A DNA stretch of 64,000 bases from Gordonia jinghuaiqii (GCF_014041935.1 NZ_CP059491.1:5120114-5184113); one strand, 5' to 3'; positions 23,070 through 33,274 are shown, counted from the first letter of the stretch. The notes: a model not told the origin generated them from the sequence alone. Translations and numbers: made by a program.

Positions 23070-25982
23070 TCAGGGAACGACGTTCACCATGCGTCCGGGT
23101 ACGACGATCACCTTGCGGGGCTCCGCACCGTCGAGCAGCGCGACGATCTTCTCGTCGGCCAGTGCGGTGCTGCGCAGGGTCTCTTCGTCGGCGTCGGCCG
23201 CCACCGTGATGCGGCTACGGACCTTGCCCTTCACCTGGACGGGGATCTCGACGGTGTCCTCCACCAGCCACGCCTCGTCGGCCACCGGGAACGACGTCCG
23301 CACGACGAGGGTGTCGTGGCCCAGACGGTGCCACAGCTCCTCGGCGACGTGCGGAGCCAACGGTGCGAGCATGATGATCAGCGATTCGACGGCTTCCCTC
23401 GGGGCGCCGGTCTTCTCGAAGTTCTTGGTGAGGTGGTTGGTCAGCACCGTGAGCTTGGCGACCGCCGTGTTGTTGCGCAGCGCATCGTAATCCTCGCGCA
23501 CACCGGCAATCGTCTTGTGCAGCAGGCGCTTGGTCTCCTCGTCCAGCTCGGTGTCGGCCACACGGACGGCACCGGACTCCTCGTCGACGACGAGGCGCCA
23601 GATGCGCTGCAGGAACCGCTGCGAGCCGACGACGTCCTTGGTCGCCCACGGCCGCGACTGGTCGAGCGGACCCATGAACATCTCGTAGACGCGAAGTGTG
23701 TCGGCGCCGTAGTCGCGACAGATGTCATCGGGGGTCACCGAGTTCTTCAGCGACTTGCCCATCTTGCCGTACTCCTGGTTCACCTGTTCACCGTTGTAGA
23801 AGAACGTGCCGTTCTCCTCGGTGACCTCTTCGGCCGGCACATAGATGCCGCGCGAGTCGGTGTAGGCGTACGCCTGGATCATGCCCTGGTTGAACAGCTT
23901 TCGGTACGGTTCGCGACTGGTGACGTACCCCAGGTCGAACAGGACCTTGTGCCAGAAACGTGAATACAGCAGGTGCAGCACCGCGTGCTCCACGCCACCG
24001 ATGTACAGGTCCAGGCCGCCCGGGTCGTCCGCGCCGTGCTGCGCCGGACGCGGACCCATCCAGTAGGCCTCGTTCTCCTTGGCGCACAGCGTTTCCGAGT
24101 TGGTCGGATCGATGTACCGCAGCTGGTACCACGAGCTGCCCGCCCACTGCGGCATGACGTTGGCGTCACGCGTGTAGGTCTTGACGCCGTCGCCCAGATC
24201 GAGTTCGACGGTCATCCAGTCGGTGGCCTTGGCCAGCGGGGGAGAGGGCTCGCTGTCGGCGTCATCGGGGTCGAAGGACACCGGCGCGTAGTCCTCGACC
24301 TCCGGAAGCTCAACCGGCAGCATCGATTCGGGCAGCGCGTGCGGCTGACCGTCGGCGTCGTAGACAATGGGGAAGGGCTCGCCCCAGTAGCGCTGGCGTG
24401 CGAAGAGCCAGTCGCGCAGCTTGTACTGGATCTTGCCGGTGCCCCGGCCGTCGGCCTCGAGGCGCTCGATGATGGCGGCCTTCGCGTCGTCGACCCGGAG
24501 ACCATCGAGGAAGTCGGAGTTCACCAGCGGTCCGTCACCCACGTAGGCCTGCGCCTGCACGTCGGTGTCGGATCCGATGACCTCACGGATCGGCAGGCCG
24601 AACACGGTCGCGAACTCGTGGTCGCGGGCGTCGTGCGCGGGCACGGCCATGATCGCGCCGGTGCCGTAGCCCATCAGGACGTAGTCGGCGACGAACACCG
24701 GAACCTGTTCGCCGTTGACCGGATTGACCGCGAAACTGCCGGTGAAGACACCGGTCTTGTCCTTGTTCTCCTGACGCTCCAGATCGGACTTCGCCGCGAT
24801 CGATGCGCGGTACTCCGCGATCGCGGCCGCCGGAGTCGGTGCCCCACGCGTCCAGCGTTCGTCCGTGTCGGCCGGCCACGCGTCGGTGATCAGCGCATCG
24901 ACAAGCGCATGCTCGGGCGCGAGGACCATGTAGGTGGCGCCGAACAGGGTGTCCGGTCGGGTGGTGAAGACCTCGATGTCGCCGATTCCGGGCACCGCGA
25001 AGGTGACCTGCGCGCCGCGCGAGCGGCCGATCCAGTTGCGCTGCATGGTCTTGACCTTGTCCGGCCAGTCCAGCAGGTCCAGGTCGTCGAGCAGGCGGTC
25101 GGAGTAGGCGGTGATCCGCATCATCCACTGGCGCAGGTGTTTCCGGAAGACCGGGAAGTTGCCCCGATCGCTGCGACCGTCGGCGGTGACCTCCTCGTTG
25201 GCCAGCACGGTGCCCAATCCGGGGCACCAGTTGACCAGCGAATCACTCAGGTACACCAGGCGGTGGTCGTCGATGACCTCGGTGCGCTCGGTGGGGGAGA
25301 GGTCGGCCCATGAGCGTCCCTCGTGTTTTCCGGTCAATGCTCGTGTGCCGGAGGCGAACTCGTCGACGAGTTCGGAAACTCGACGGGCCTTGCCCTGGTC
25401 GGCGTCGTACCAGGCGTTGTAGATCTGCAGGAAGATCCACTGCGTCCAGCGATAGAAGTCGACGTCGGTGGTGGCCACGCGGCGCCGTTCGTCGTGACCG
25501 AGTCCCAGGCGCCGGATCTGTCCGAGGTAGCGCTCGATGTTCTGCTCGGTGGTGGTGCGCGGATGCGTGCCGGTCTGCACCGCGTACTGCTCGGCGGGCA
25601 GGCCGAAGGAGTCGAAGCCCATCGTGTGCAGCACGTTCTTGCCGGTCATCCGGTGGTAGCGGGCGTAGACGTCGCTGGCGATGAAGCCCAGGGGATGGCC
25701 GACGTGCAGGCCCGCACCCGACGGGTACGGGAACATGTCCTGGACGAAGAGCTTGTCGGGGGACTGGGTCACGTCACTCGACGAGGACGCGTCGCCGGGA
25801 GCGCCGCTGCCGAAGACGCTCAGGTCACCGGCGAGCGGCCCGACGGGGTTGGGAGCCTCATAGGCGTGCTCGTCGGACCAGGTCTGCTGCCAGCGCTGCT
25901 CGATCTCGCCGGCCACCGCGGCCGTGTAGCGGTGCGCGGTCGTGTCGGCGGTGCCGGGGCTCGTCGTGTCAGCTGAAGTCAC
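23070..25982 (-). CDS. leuS: Leucyl-tRNA synthetase
   Basis: A protein of 970 residues, the usual length for actinobacterial LeuRS. It charges tRNA-Leu with leucine in the cytosol. The HIGH-type motif is [17 protein letters not shown] and the KMSKS-type motif is [14 protein letters not shown]. The large CP1 editing domain between them and the C-terminal anticodon and extension domains are present to the end ([17 protein letters not shown]). I chose GTG 25982 because the protein then opens [13 protein letters not shown] and leads directly into the conserved [17 protein letters not shown]; the open frame extends further but without homology. The SdpI-like gene is divergent with 113 bp between. 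Confidence 0.95.
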   Translation of the reverse strand: MTSADTTSPGTADTTAHRYTAAVAGEIEQRWQQTWSDEHAYEAPNPVGPLAGDLSVFGSGAPGDASSSSDVTQSPDKLFVQDMFPYPSGAGLHVGHPLGFIASDVYARYHRMTGKNVLHTMGFDSFGLPAEQYAVQTGTHPRTTTEQNIERYLGQIRRLGLGHDERRRVATTDVDFYRWTQWIFLQIYNAWYDADQGKARRVSELVDEFASGTRALTGKHEGRSWADLSPTERTEVIDDHRLVYLSDSLVNWCPGLGTVLANEEVTADGRSDRGNFPVFRKHLRQWMMRITAYSDRLLDDLDLLDWPDKVKTMQRNWIGRSRGAQVTFAVPGIGDIEVFTTRPDTLFGATYMVLAPEHALVDALITDAWPADTDERWTRGAPTPAAAIAEYRASIAAKSDLERQENKDKTGVFTGSFAVNPVNGEQVPVFVADYVLMGYGTGAIMAVPAHDARDHEFATVFGLPIREVIGSDTDVQAQAYVGDGPLVNSDFLDGLRVDDAKAAIIERLEADGRGTGKIQYKLRDWLFARQRYWGEPFPIVYDADGQPHALPESMLPVELPEVEDYAPVSFDPDDADSEPSPPLAKATDWMTVELDLGDGVKTYTRDANVMPQWAGSSWYQLRYIDPTNSETLCAKENEAYWMGPRPAQHGADDPGGLDLYIGGVEHAVLHLLYSRFWHKVLFDLGYVTSREPYRKLFNQGMIQAYAYTDSRGIYVPAEEVTEENGTFFYNGEQVNQEYGKMGKSLKNSVTPDDICRDYGADTLRVYEMFMGPLDQSRPWATKDVVGSQRFLQRIWRLVVDEESGAVRVADTELDEETKRLLHKTIAGVREDYDALRNNTAVAKLTVLTNHLTKNFEKTGAPREAVESLIIMLAPLAPHVAEELWHRLGHDTLVVRTSFPVADEAWLVEDTVEIPVQVKGKVRSRITVAADADEETLRSTALADEKIVALLDGAEPRKVIVVPGRMVNVVP

Positions 25983-26095
25983 GCGACCAGGGTAAATCCT
26001 GCCCGGGTGCAGCCTGAAATCCCCCTCGGCCTCGGCGGCCCGGTCGCAGGCGCGGCGACGGCACCTCGATTGGGTCTCGTACGACGGCCGGTCGT

Positions 26096-26608
26096 ATGCT
26101 GTGGGTCGTGAATGCCCTGTCCGTCGCCGTCGCCGTCCTGCTCCTCGCACTCGGCGCACTCTGGGCCGTGGTCGGAGTTCGCGGGATGCGCGGCACGCTG
26201 CCACGTAATCGCTGGCTGGGCGTCCGTTCCGGCGAGACGATGCGCTCGGAGGAGACATTCCGCGTCGCCAACCGTGTGGCCGGACCCGGCACCCTCGGTG
26301 CCGGCGTCATCCTCCTCTTCGGTGCCGTTGCCACCTTCGCCGTCCCCGGCGGCTGGGCAGTGGCATTCGGCCTGGTCGCCCTGGTGGTCGCGCTCGTGGT
26401 CATCGGCCTGGTCAGCGGCATCGGCGTACGTGCGGCCATGACCGTGCCCGCCGACGACGACGGTTGTTCGTGCTGCTCGGGTGGAGAGGCGCACGATCAC
26501 GCCTCGGCAGGCGAGGACGCGTCGAACCCGGCCGCCGACTGCGGGACCAGCAGCTGTGGCGCGTGCTCGCTGCGGGGTGTCTGCGCCGGCGACACCGCGC
26601 AGGCCTGA
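26096..26608 (+). CDS. SdpI-family membrane protein with Cys-rich tail
   Basis: A protein of 170 residues with three hydrophobic helices (about 4-24, 60-80, 85-108) and the SdpI-family motif [32 protein letters not shown] between the first two. In Bacillus SdpI is an immunity/signal protein; actinobacterial members are mostly uncharacterised. The cytoplasmic tail (about 118-170) holds eight cysteines and a histidine-containing segment ([13 protein letters not shown] and [15 protein letters not shown]), which looks like a metal or redox site added to the usual protein. ATG 26096 and GTG 26108 are both possible starts. Confidence 0.7.
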   Translation: MLWVVNALSVAVAVLLLALGALWAVVGVRGMRGTLPRNRWLGVRSGETMRSEETFRVANRVAGPGTLGAGVILLFGAVATFAVPGGWAVAFGLVALVVALVVIGLVSGIGVRAAMTVPADDDGCSCCSGGEAHDHASAGEDASNPAADCGTSSCGACSLRGVCAGDTAQA

Positions 26609-26638
26609 GCCGGCCCCGGCTCGAGAGACTCCTTCCGC

Positions 26639-27637
26639 ATGCGCACACTCCGGAACCTTCTCGCCCGTTCGCCGATCGACGGCTTCATCCTGGCGATCGT
26701 GGTCGCCGTCGTCGTCGCGGCACTGCTGCCGGTCCGCGGATCCGCCGCCGAGGTGCTCGACTGGGTCGTCGTCGTCGCGATCGCGGCGCTGTTCTTCCTC
26801 TACGGCACACGGTTGCACCCGCGCGAAGCCCTCGAAGGTCTCAAGCACTGGCGTCTGCACGTCACGATCCTCGCGTTCACCTTCGTCGCCTTCCCGCTCA
26901 TCGGCCTGGCACTCAAGCCGGTTGTCGAACCGCTGATCGGGGACGACCTCTACGCCGGGCTGCTGTTCATGTGCCTCGTGCCGTCGACCGTGCAGTCCTC
27001 GATCGCATTCACCTCGATGGCCCGCGGCAACATCGCCGGCGCGATCGTCAGCGCCTCGACGTCGAACATCCTCGGCGTCTTCCTGACACCGCTGCTGGTC
27101 GTGGCGCTGATGCAGAGCACCGGTGACGTGAGTATCGACGCGACATCTGTGCTCAAGATCGTGGCGCAGATCCTGGTGCCGTTCCTCCTCGGACAGCTCG
27201 CCCGACCGTGGGTGGGCCCGTTCTTCGCCCGCCACGCCGGCGTCACCAAGCTCGCCGATCGCGGCGCGATCGTGCTCGTCGTCTACGTCGCCTTCAGCGA
27301 GGGCGTCAACAGCGGCATCTGGTCGGCGGTGGGGGTGGGGCAGGTCATCGCCGTGTCGGTGATCTCGCTGGTGCTGGTCATCGTGATGCTCGTGATCACC
27401 GGCTGGCTACCGAAACGCCTCGGCTTCGACCGCGCCGACACCATCGCCATCCAGTTCTGCGGCACCAAGAAAAGTCTCGCCACCGGACTGCCCATGGCGA
27501 CCGTGCTCTTCGCCGGCAGCACCGTCGGCCTGATCGTGCTGCCGCTGATGATCTTCCACCAGATCCAGCTCATCATCTGCTCGTGGCTGGCCACGCGGTA
27601 CGGCCGCGAGGCCGACGACGCGGAGACCGCGGCGTAG
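26639..27637 (+). CDS. Bile acid:sodium symporter family protein (YfeH/SBF-like)
   Basis: A protein of 332 residues with nine or ten membrane helices. It shows YGTRLHPREALEGLKHW, CLVPSTVQSSIAFTSMARGN and the late motif FCGTKKSLATGLPMATVLF, which are characteristic of the SBF-like (YfeH, DUF4137-type) branch of the BASS superfamily. Members move organic anions with sodium or protons; the substrate here is unknown. It begins 30 bp after the SdpI-like gene and is probably in the same transcript. The C-terminus ends in a short acidic tail. Confidence 0.82.
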   Translation: MRTLRNLLARSPIDGFILAIVVAVVVAALLPVRGSAAEVLDWVVVVAIAALFFLYGTRLHPREALEGLKHWRLHVTILAFTFVAFPLIGLALKPVVEPLIGDDLYAGLLFMCLVPSTVQSSIAFTSMARGNIAGAIVSASTSNILGVFLTPLLVVALMQSTGDVSIDATSVLKIVAQILVPFLLGQLARPWVGPFFARHAGVTKLADRGAIVLVVYVAFSEGVNSGIWSAVGVGQVIAVSVISLVLVIVMLVITGWLPKRLGFDRADTIAIQFCGTKKSLATGLPMATVLFAGSTVGLIVLPLMIFHQIQLIICSWLATRYGREADDAETAA

Positions 27638-27703
27638 CCATTCGGGACTGGCCGGATCGATCGGCGGCTTACGAGTACGTTCTGAAAGCGCGATTCGAAC
27701 AGC

Positions 27704-27850
27704 TCAGCTGGGAGTGGACACAGCCATCGCAGCGGGGCAGATCCCCACGATGGTCAGATCGAGCAACCGGTGCGCCTCCGAGGTGGCATCCGCGAGATGT
27801 TCGGTGGCCAACGCAATCCCTGTCACGAATGTCACCAGGTCGGCGGCCCT
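27704..27850 (-). pseudogene. Relic of a TetR regulator C-terminal end
   Basis: The minus strand keeps an open stretch reading RAADLVTFVTGIALATEHLADATSEAHRLLDLTIVG, which looks like the last helices of a TetR regulator, ending at TGA 27706-27704. The N-terminal helix-turn-helix that should precede it is missing, and the frame upstream runs into the 5' end of the NmrA-like remnant. Divergent TetR/NmrA pairs are common in actinobacteria, so this is probably what is left of the regulator of that pair. Low-information sequence; the call rests on resemblance only. Confidence 0.45.
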
Positions 27851-27870
27851 CTCACAACCCTGTGGAACCA

Positions 27871-28386
27871 ATGACCACGACATCTGCACCCGTCCTTGTC
27901 ACCGGCGCCACCGGACGCCAGGGCGGGTCCGCGGCCCGTGCCCTGCTCGCTGCGGGCATCCCTGTCCGCGCGCTGGTCCGCGACCCGGAATCCCCACGCG
28001 CGCAAGCGATCGAAGCACTCGGTGCTGCGCTCTTCGTCGGCAACCTCGACGATCTCGACTCCCTGACCGATGCAGCCGAAGGCGCTCGCGCCGTCTTCTC
28101 CGTGCAGATGCCCGACTTCACTGGCCGAGCCTTCAACGGCGAGCTGGCCCAGGGCAAGAACCTCATTGCGGCAGCGATGAGAGCTGAGGTCCCCAGTTCA
28201 TCTATTCGGCCGTCTCGGGTGTTGCGAACTACACCGAGAGGACTACCTCCGGCGGGCATCGGCCACGATTGGATGAACTACGCCATCCAGCCCGCCCGTC
28301 CGGAATACGCAACAGCACTTGGTATCTCAGTCACCAGATTCGCTGATTGGGCCCGCGAGCACCTCTCGACATCAGCTGACCACTGA
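27871..28386 (+). pseudogene. NmrA-like NAD(P)-binding protein, frameshifted and internally deleted
   Basis: The open frame encodes 171 residues, against about 290 for NmrA-family proteins. The N-terminus is intact (VLVTGATGRQGGSAARALLAAGIPVRALVRD, then FSVQMPDF and KNLIAAAMRAEV). At about 28188 a run of four C where five would be expected shifts the frame: with one added C the reading continues VPQFIYSAVSGVANYTERT, the expected family sequence. The central part is then missing, while the last residues (ISVTRFADWAREHL) match the family C-terminus in the original frame. So the gene has both a frameshift and a large deletion and is very probably non-functional. Confidence 0.75.
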
Positions 28387-28454
28387 CGTCGGCCTCACGG
28401 ACCGCGTCCACCGCGACGAATGGGTGCGTGCGCTCCAGCAGATGGGAGGACGGC

Positions 28455-30506
28455 TCAGCCCGCGGTGGGGAGCGGCGTCGACAACGGCAGGTTCACGAAG
28501 CTCGGTCGGTTCGGATCGAGCTGGATGTGCTGCAGCTTCAGCCCGGACTCGTTCAGCAAGGGCCGCAGGGGCAGGCCGCGCGGGAAGTTCATCGCGAAGA
28601 CGTCGACGCGCAGGCGATGGCCCGGCTTGACGATCGCCTCGGTCGGCAGCAACCCGATGTCGACACTGACCGGACGGCCCGGCGCCACACGCTGCCGCGA
28701 CGCCAGGGTCAGCGTGTAGAACGGGTCGATCACGTCGCCATTGGGCGCGAATTGCGAAGCGGCCTTGTCGTATCCACGTAGCGACGCCATCACCTGACCC
28801 GAGCTGATCACCTTCGACGTGCCGTCGGGCGCCACATCGTTGAGGGTTGCGGTCCAGTAGCCGTCGGGAGCGTCGAGCACAGTGTTGAGGCGGACGTTGC
28901 TGTACCCGGACACACTGCGCGTCGTCGTCATCGGGGGAGTGGTGAACGACAGTGCGGCACGTTCAGAGATCCGGGCGTCGTCGGCGCAGAACGGGAAGAT
29001 CGCAAGGGCACCGGCCAACTGCTGGGCGGCATCACGCGAACACATGGTCGCGAGCCCGGGAGCGACGGTCATGCGTGCGCGCGACGACGGAAGGGCGGTT
29101 GTCAGGCTTCCGTCACGCACCGCATGCGCGGCGGTGCCGCTGCGGCGATCACTCAGATACAGCCGCTGACGATTCATACCGGAGCGCGGGAACTGCTGCG
29201 CGGTGATCCACGAGTCGCCGACCTGCTTGAGGTTCACCGGACCGTAGGAGTCGACCCCGTTGTCGATTCCCTTGAGCCACTTGTCGAACCACGCCTTCTG
29301 CAGGACGTCCAGACGGGGCGGGGTTCCACGACGACCCTCCTGTCCACCCCCGATGGTCAGGTGGTAGCCGTCGCCCATGATCAGCTGCTTCTCACCCGGG
29401 GGCAACGGGATCTTGTTGTACATGCGGACTTCGGAGTTGGTGAACAGGTCGAACCAGCCGCCATAGATCATCGTCGGCGTCGAGATGCGCTCCGCATGAT
29501 CCTGCCACGACGACCTCGGTTCGGAACCGTTCTCCAGCAACGCCTTCAGATGCGGGGGCACCGAGGGGATGTCCGGGGTGAGCAGCGCCGAGAAGAGCTG
29601 CGGATAGAAGGTCAGGGGATCGGAGATCCGGTCGGCCAGCCACTTCCAGTCGAAGGTGCCGTCGAGCATCGACGCCACGTTCGGGATCATCTTGGTGGTG
29701 TTGACCAGCGTCAGCCACAGCGGGAGGAATCCGACGCCCAATGATCCACCGGGAGCGACGATGTCGCGGATCAGGTCGCCGCCGGGCTCGACCGGGAAGA
29801 TGGCCTTGAGCGCCTTCGGGTTCTTGTTGGCGGCCTGGATCTGGTTGATCGCCGAGTACGAGACGCCCGACATGCCGACCTTGCCGTTGGACCACCGCTG
29901 CTTGGACGCCCAGTCGATCACCTCGGTGGTGTCGCGCTGTTCACGGGACTGGAAGACGTCCCACTTCCCCTGCGCGAAACCGGTCCCACGGACGTCGACC
30001 ACCACCTGTGTGTAACCGCTGCGCACGAGGTCGAAGTCGACCAGGAAGGTCTTGGCGCCCCCGTCGCGGATGGTGTGCGCGATGTCGGTGATGCCGTCGA
30101 TCGGCGTACCCGACAGATTGATGGCACGAGCGAGCTGCAGCAGGTACGGCTCCAGGACGGGATTCTGCATCACCGCCGAACCGACGGTGGTGATCAATTT
30201 GGTGTAGGGCGTCATGTTCACGATGACCGGCGTCTTGGTCGACGTCGGGCGCTCACGGGCGTCGGCGGGACGATAGACGTTGGCGCGCAACACCGTTCCG
30301 TCACTCATACGGATCGGTACGTCCCAGGCGACGTTGACCCCGGCATACGGTTGCGGACCGTCGTGGCTCGCCTGCCACTGCGCGGCTGCGGCACCCCCGG
30401 TGGGTCCGACCGGAGCCGCACCCGCGACCGCCGAAGGCGCCACCAGCGCGGTGATCACCGCGATCGCTCCCACCATCAACCGGACACTTCTCAACGTCGA
30501 GCTCAT
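28455..30506 (-). CDS. Secreted CocE/NonD-type hydrolase (X-Pro dipeptidyl-peptidase family)
   Basis: A protein of 683 residues with an export signal (RLMVGAIAVITALVAPSAVAGAAP). The alpha/beta hydrolase core shows DVRGTGFAQGKWD, the nucleophile GMSGVSYSAINQ (serine in G-x-S-Y), and the late acid and histidine regions GGWFDLFTNSEV and MGDGYHLTIGG. A C-terminal beta-sandwich domain begins near residue 470, as in cocaine esterase and X-prolyl dipeptidyl peptidases. It probably acts outside the membrane on esters or peptides. ATG 30506 is preferred because CACGGGG lies 7 nt upstream; ATG 30512 is too close to it. Confidence 0.85.
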   Translation of the reverse strand: MSSTLRSVRLMVGAIAVITALVAPSAVAGAAPVGPTGGAAAAQWQASHDGPQPYAGVNVAWDVPIRMSDGTVLRANVYRPADARERPTSTKTPVIVNMTPYTKLITTVGSAVMQNPVLEPYLLQLARAINLSGTPIDGITDIAHTIRDGGAKTFLVDFDLVRSGYTQVVVDVRGTGFAQGKWDVFQSREQRDTTEVIDWASKQRWSNGKVGMSGVSYSAINQIQAANKNPKALKAIFPVEPGGDLIRDIVAPGGSLGVGFLPLWLTLVNTTKMIPNVASMLDGTFDWKWLADRISDPLTFYPQLFSALLTPDIPSVPPHLKALLENGSEPRSSWQDHAERISTPTMIYGGWFDLFTNSEVRMYNKIPLPPGEKQLIMGDGYHLTIGGGQEGRRGTPPRLDVLQKAWFDKWLKGIDNGVDSYGPVNLKQVGDSWITAQQFPRSGMNRQRLYLSDRRSGTAAHAVRDGSLTTALPSSRARMTVAPGLATMCSRDAAQQLAGALAIFPFCADDARISERAALSFTTPPMTTTRSVSGYSNVRLNTVLDAPDGYWTATLNDVAPDGTSKVISSGQVMASLRGYDKAASQFAPNGDVIDPFYTLTLASRQRVAPGRPVSVDIGLLPTEAIVKPGHRLRVDVFAMNFPRGLPLRPLLNESGLKLQHIQLDPNRPSFVNLPLSTPLPTAG

Positions 30507-30662
30507 GCACATCCCCGTGTGTCATGCGCCGTGCGACGGGGCGTCGTCCGGCGAGAACCTGATCGAGCGTCCATAACCTAGCACCCAGGGTGACGCGGGT
30601 CACGGGTCCCTTCGATACGCCCCTCCGCAAGCTCCGGGGCTACTCAGGGAGCAGGGGCCCGG

Positions 30663-31256
30663 TCAGTTCAGGCTGACGTCGATCGGATGCGTGGCGAGCA
30701 ACGGCTTGGGCCACGGCTGCCGGCGCAGTACGTCGAACCAGACGTCCGACGCGGGCGGTGCCAGTAGGTCGCGGGGGAGGGCCGATGCGACCATCCAGCT
30801 GAACTGGTCGAGCTCGTCGTCGAGCTGGCCGATTCCCCAGCCGCTGTACCCGGCGAAGATCCGCACGCCTTCGAGGTGGTCGACGAGCTGTTCGGGGTCG
30901 GCGTCGAGGTCGACGAGGACCACCCGGCCGTCGACCGGACGCAGGGCGGGAGCAGCGGTGACGTCGACGCCTGGCTTCACCACGCCCAGACACAGTGCCG
31001 CGTCCTGGTTGACCGGCCCGCCCACGAACAATGCGCGAGGCGACGCCGCCAGGTCGTTCCACTGCGGCAACAGGTTGTGCACCGCGGTCTGACTCATCCG
31101 GTTGAGGACGACGCCGATACTGCCGACCTCGTTGTGCTCGATGACGTAGATGACGGTCCGCGCGAAGGTCGGTTCGGTGAGGTCGGTGGAGGCGATCAGC
31201 ACACTGCCGGGACGCACACGCGGCGTCGGGTCCGCGTCCCACGGAACTCCTGGCAT
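30663..31256 (-). CDS. YqgE/AlgH family protein (Rv0038-like)
   Basis: A protein of 197 residues with the family signatures RPGSVLIASTDLTEPTFARTVIYVIEHNEVGSIGVVLNR, FVGGPVNQDAALCLGV and FAGYSGWGIGQLDDEL. The biochemical role of YqgE/AlgH is not settled. In M. tuberculosis the same protein (Rv0038) lies next to an MFS gene (Rv0037c), as here. ATG 31256 gives a normal length; GTG 31340 would add 28 residues whose sequence (ADDPTPEFRPGEYP) echoes the following ADPTPRVRPGSV, so a longer form is possible. Confidence 0.85.
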   Translation of the reverse strand: MPGVPWDADPTPRVRPGSVLIASTDLTEPTFARTVIYVIEHNEVGSIGVVLNRMSQTAVHNLLPQWNDLAASPRALFVGGPVNQDAALCLGVVKPGVDVTAAPALRPVDGRVVLVDLDADPEQLVDHLEGVRIFAGYSGWGIGQLDDELDQFSWMVASALPRDLLAPPASDVWFDVLRRQPWPKPLLATHPIDVSLN

Positions 31257-31401
31257 ACGACCACCACCACCGCTACCCGTCGGGTACTCCCCGGGACGGA
31301 ATTCCGGTGTGGGATCGTCTGCGTCGTCACCTCCGGCCACCCGACCATCATCGCACGCCCGTCCCCACCGACACCCACCCTCAGGTCGGTAGGCTTGATC
31401 G

Positions 31402-32739
31402 GTGAGTAGCTCCCGGGAGACCCGCGGCCCGCGCGGCGTGTCGCTGTTCGTCCACTCCCTCCGACACTCACCCGGCCTCGGACGCCTGCTCTCGGTTCGG
31501 CTGTCGAGCCAGATCACCGACGGCATCTTCCAGGCCGCGCTGGTCGGCAGCATCCTGTTCAACCCGGAACGCCACGCGGATCCGCTCGCGGTGGCCGGCG
31601 GTCTCGCGGTGCTGCTTCTGCCGTATTCGCTCATCGGACCGTTCGCCGGCGCGCTCCTCGATCACTGGGACCGCCGCAACGTCCTGCTGTACGCCAACCT
31701 GCTGCGTGGCCTGATCATCGGACTGGTCGCCGCGGCGGTCGCCTCCGGCGCCCCGGATGTGGTCGTCCTGGTCTCGGCGCTCGCCGCGACGGGTGCGAGC
31801 CGCTTCGTGGCCGCCGGTCTGTCCGCAGGTCTCCCGCATGTGGCGCGCCGCGAGGTCCTCGTGGCGACCAACGCGCTGTTCACCACGCTCGGTGGCGCGA
31901 TGCTCAGCGTCGGGCTCGGCGTCACGCTGGGTCTGCGGGCCCTCTTCGGCGACGACAACACCGGCAGCGCCCTGACCATGCTCGCCGGCATCGTGCTGGC
32001 CGTCGTCTCCGGCGGTCTCGCCCACGGTTTCCGACCGCTTCAACTGGGCCCCGACGAGCCCGACGATCCGGGACGCTCGGCGCTGCACGCGGTGTCGGTG
32101 GGGTTGTGGCACGGTGCCCGGGCGGTCGTGCACCACAAGACGGTCGCCGGCGCGCTGTCCGCGATCGGCGCCCACCGCCTCGTGTTCGGCATGAACACCC
32201 TGATGATCCTGGTGCTGACCCGGCAGATGGGTCCCGGTGACGGCCTCGACCGGGTCAGCCTGGTGGTCGGATTCACCGGTGCCGGCGCTCTCCTGGCCGC
32301 CCTGGTGACGCCGATCGCGGTCGCCCGCGCCGGGCGGTACGCGACGTTGCTGTGCGCCCTGGCCGCCGGTGCGGTCGCCGAACTCACCGTCCTCACCTTC
32401 GACTTCGTGGTGATCTGCGGTTCGGCGTTCGTCCTGGGCCTGATCGGCCAGGTCGCCAAGCTGTGCGGCGACGTCGCCATGCAGGTCGACGTCGGCGACG
32501 CGGTCCGCGGGCAGGTCTTCTCCGTGCAGGACGCCGTGTTCAACATCGCCTACGTCTGCGCGGTCACCGTCGCCGCACTCGCGATCCCCGCCGACGGACG
32601 GGCGACCGTGCTCGTCGTCCTCGGTGTCGTGCTGTACCTCCTCGGCATCGTCGCGGTACGCATGCTGCACCCCCGCACTCACACCATGAAAGACACCGCT
32701 CCGACGCAACACCCCGTCAGCGACCCCTCCTCGTCGTGA
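31402..32739 (+). CDS. Major facilitator superfamily transporter (Rv0037c-like)
   Basis: A protein of 445 residues starting at GTG 31402 with about twelve membrane helices. The loop 2-3 motif GALLDHWDRRNVLLYANLLRG is the MFS signature, and the duplicated half begins near HKTVAGALSAIGAHRL. Early residues GRLLSVRLSSQITDGIFQAAL are typical of the actinobacterial Rv0037c group, with no assigned substrate. It is divergent from the YqgE gene with about 145 bp between, and its end overlaps the convergent Asp-rich repeat gene by 23 bp. Confidence 0.85.
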   Translation: MSSSRETRGPRGVSLFVHSLRHSPGLGRLLSVRLSSQITDGIFQAALVGSILFNPERHADPLAVAGGLAVLLLPYSLIGPFAGALLDHWDRRNVLLYANLLRGLIIGLVAAAVASGAPDVVVLVSALAATGASRFVAAGLSAGLPHVARREVLVATNALFTTLGGAMLSVGLGVTLGLRALFGDDNTGSALTMLAGIVLAVVSGGLAHGFRPLQLGPDEPDDPGRSALHAVSVGLWHGARAVVHHKTVAGALSAIGAHRLVFGMNTLMILVLTRQMGPGDGLDRVSLVVGFTGAGALLAALVTPIAVARAGRYATLLCALAAGAVAELTVLTFDFVVICGSAFVLGLIGQVAKLCGDVAMQVDVGDAVRGQVFSVQDAVFNIAYVCAVTVAALAIPADGRATVLVVLGVVLYLLGIVAVRMLHPRTHTMKDTAPTQHPVSDPSSS

Positions 32740-33274
32740 ACCTCGGATCCCGTTTGTCGTAGACGGCGTCGGCGATCCCGTCGCCGTCGAGGTCGACCAG
32801 GACCACATCGGGCTCGCCGTCTCCGTCGGAGTCCACATACAGCCGCTCGCCGACGATGCGCCCGCCCTTCTCCGCACCGACGATCTCGGCATCGACGTCG
32901 CCGTCGTCGTCGAGATCGAGGCGCAGAACCCGCGCCGACGGCGGCCCCGGGCGCTCTGCGGACTCGGACTCGTCGGGCCGGGCCCCACTCCCGCCGCCGA
33001 TCTCCTCCCGCGACACCGGCCGGTCCCACAACCCCGCCCCCGAATCGCGGTAGAAGGCGTCGGATGCGCCGTCGTCGTCGGTGTCGAGAGCGGCCACATC
33101 GGCGACCCCGTCCGCGTCGGTGTCCCACATCGCGTCGTCGCGACGGCCGTCGCCGTCGAAGTCGAGTCCGACGGCGTCGGGTGCATCGCCACCGATCGCG
33201 AGGTCGGCAGGGCTGGACCAGCGGGTCGTCGACCCGTCGCCGGGCCCGAAGCAATACTCGATGACCGGGTCCAT
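32717..33274 (-). CDS. Asp-rich repeat protein with calcium-binding-type motifs
   Basis: A protein of 185 residues built from repeated D-x-D-x-D-G-x-x-D units: DFDGDGRRDDAMWD, DTDADGVADVAALD, DTDDDGASDAFYRD, then after a spacer DLDDDGDVDAEIV, DSDGDGEPDVVLVD, DLDGDGIADAVYD. Such units resemble EF-hand-like or thrombospondin type 3 calcium loops. No signal peptide is seen, so it may be cytosolic. The two repeat blocks of three flank a linker with ESAERPGPPS. I chose ATG 33274 (MDPVIEYCFGPG) as the start because related actinobacterial proteins open this way; an AAGGAG sits only 2 nt before it, so the frame could start further upstream. Function unknown. Confidence 0.7.
   Translation of the reverse strand: MDPVIEYCFGPGDGSTTRWSSPADLAIGGDAPDAVGLDFDGDGRRDDAMWDTDADGVADVAALDTDDDGASDAFYRDSGAGLWDRPVSREEIGGGSGARPDESESAERPGPPSARVLRLDLDDDGDVDAEIVGAEKGGRIVGERLYVDSDGDGEPDVVLVDLDGDGIADAVYDKRDPRFTTRRGR

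Noticed and set aside
30609..30655. Segment TTCGATACGCCCCTCCGC... between the CocE-type hydrolase and YqgE genes, considered as a dispersed repeat
   Set aside because: It resembles extragenic repeats I recall from related genomes, but only one copy is in the window and the dyad is weak, so it cannot be supported here.
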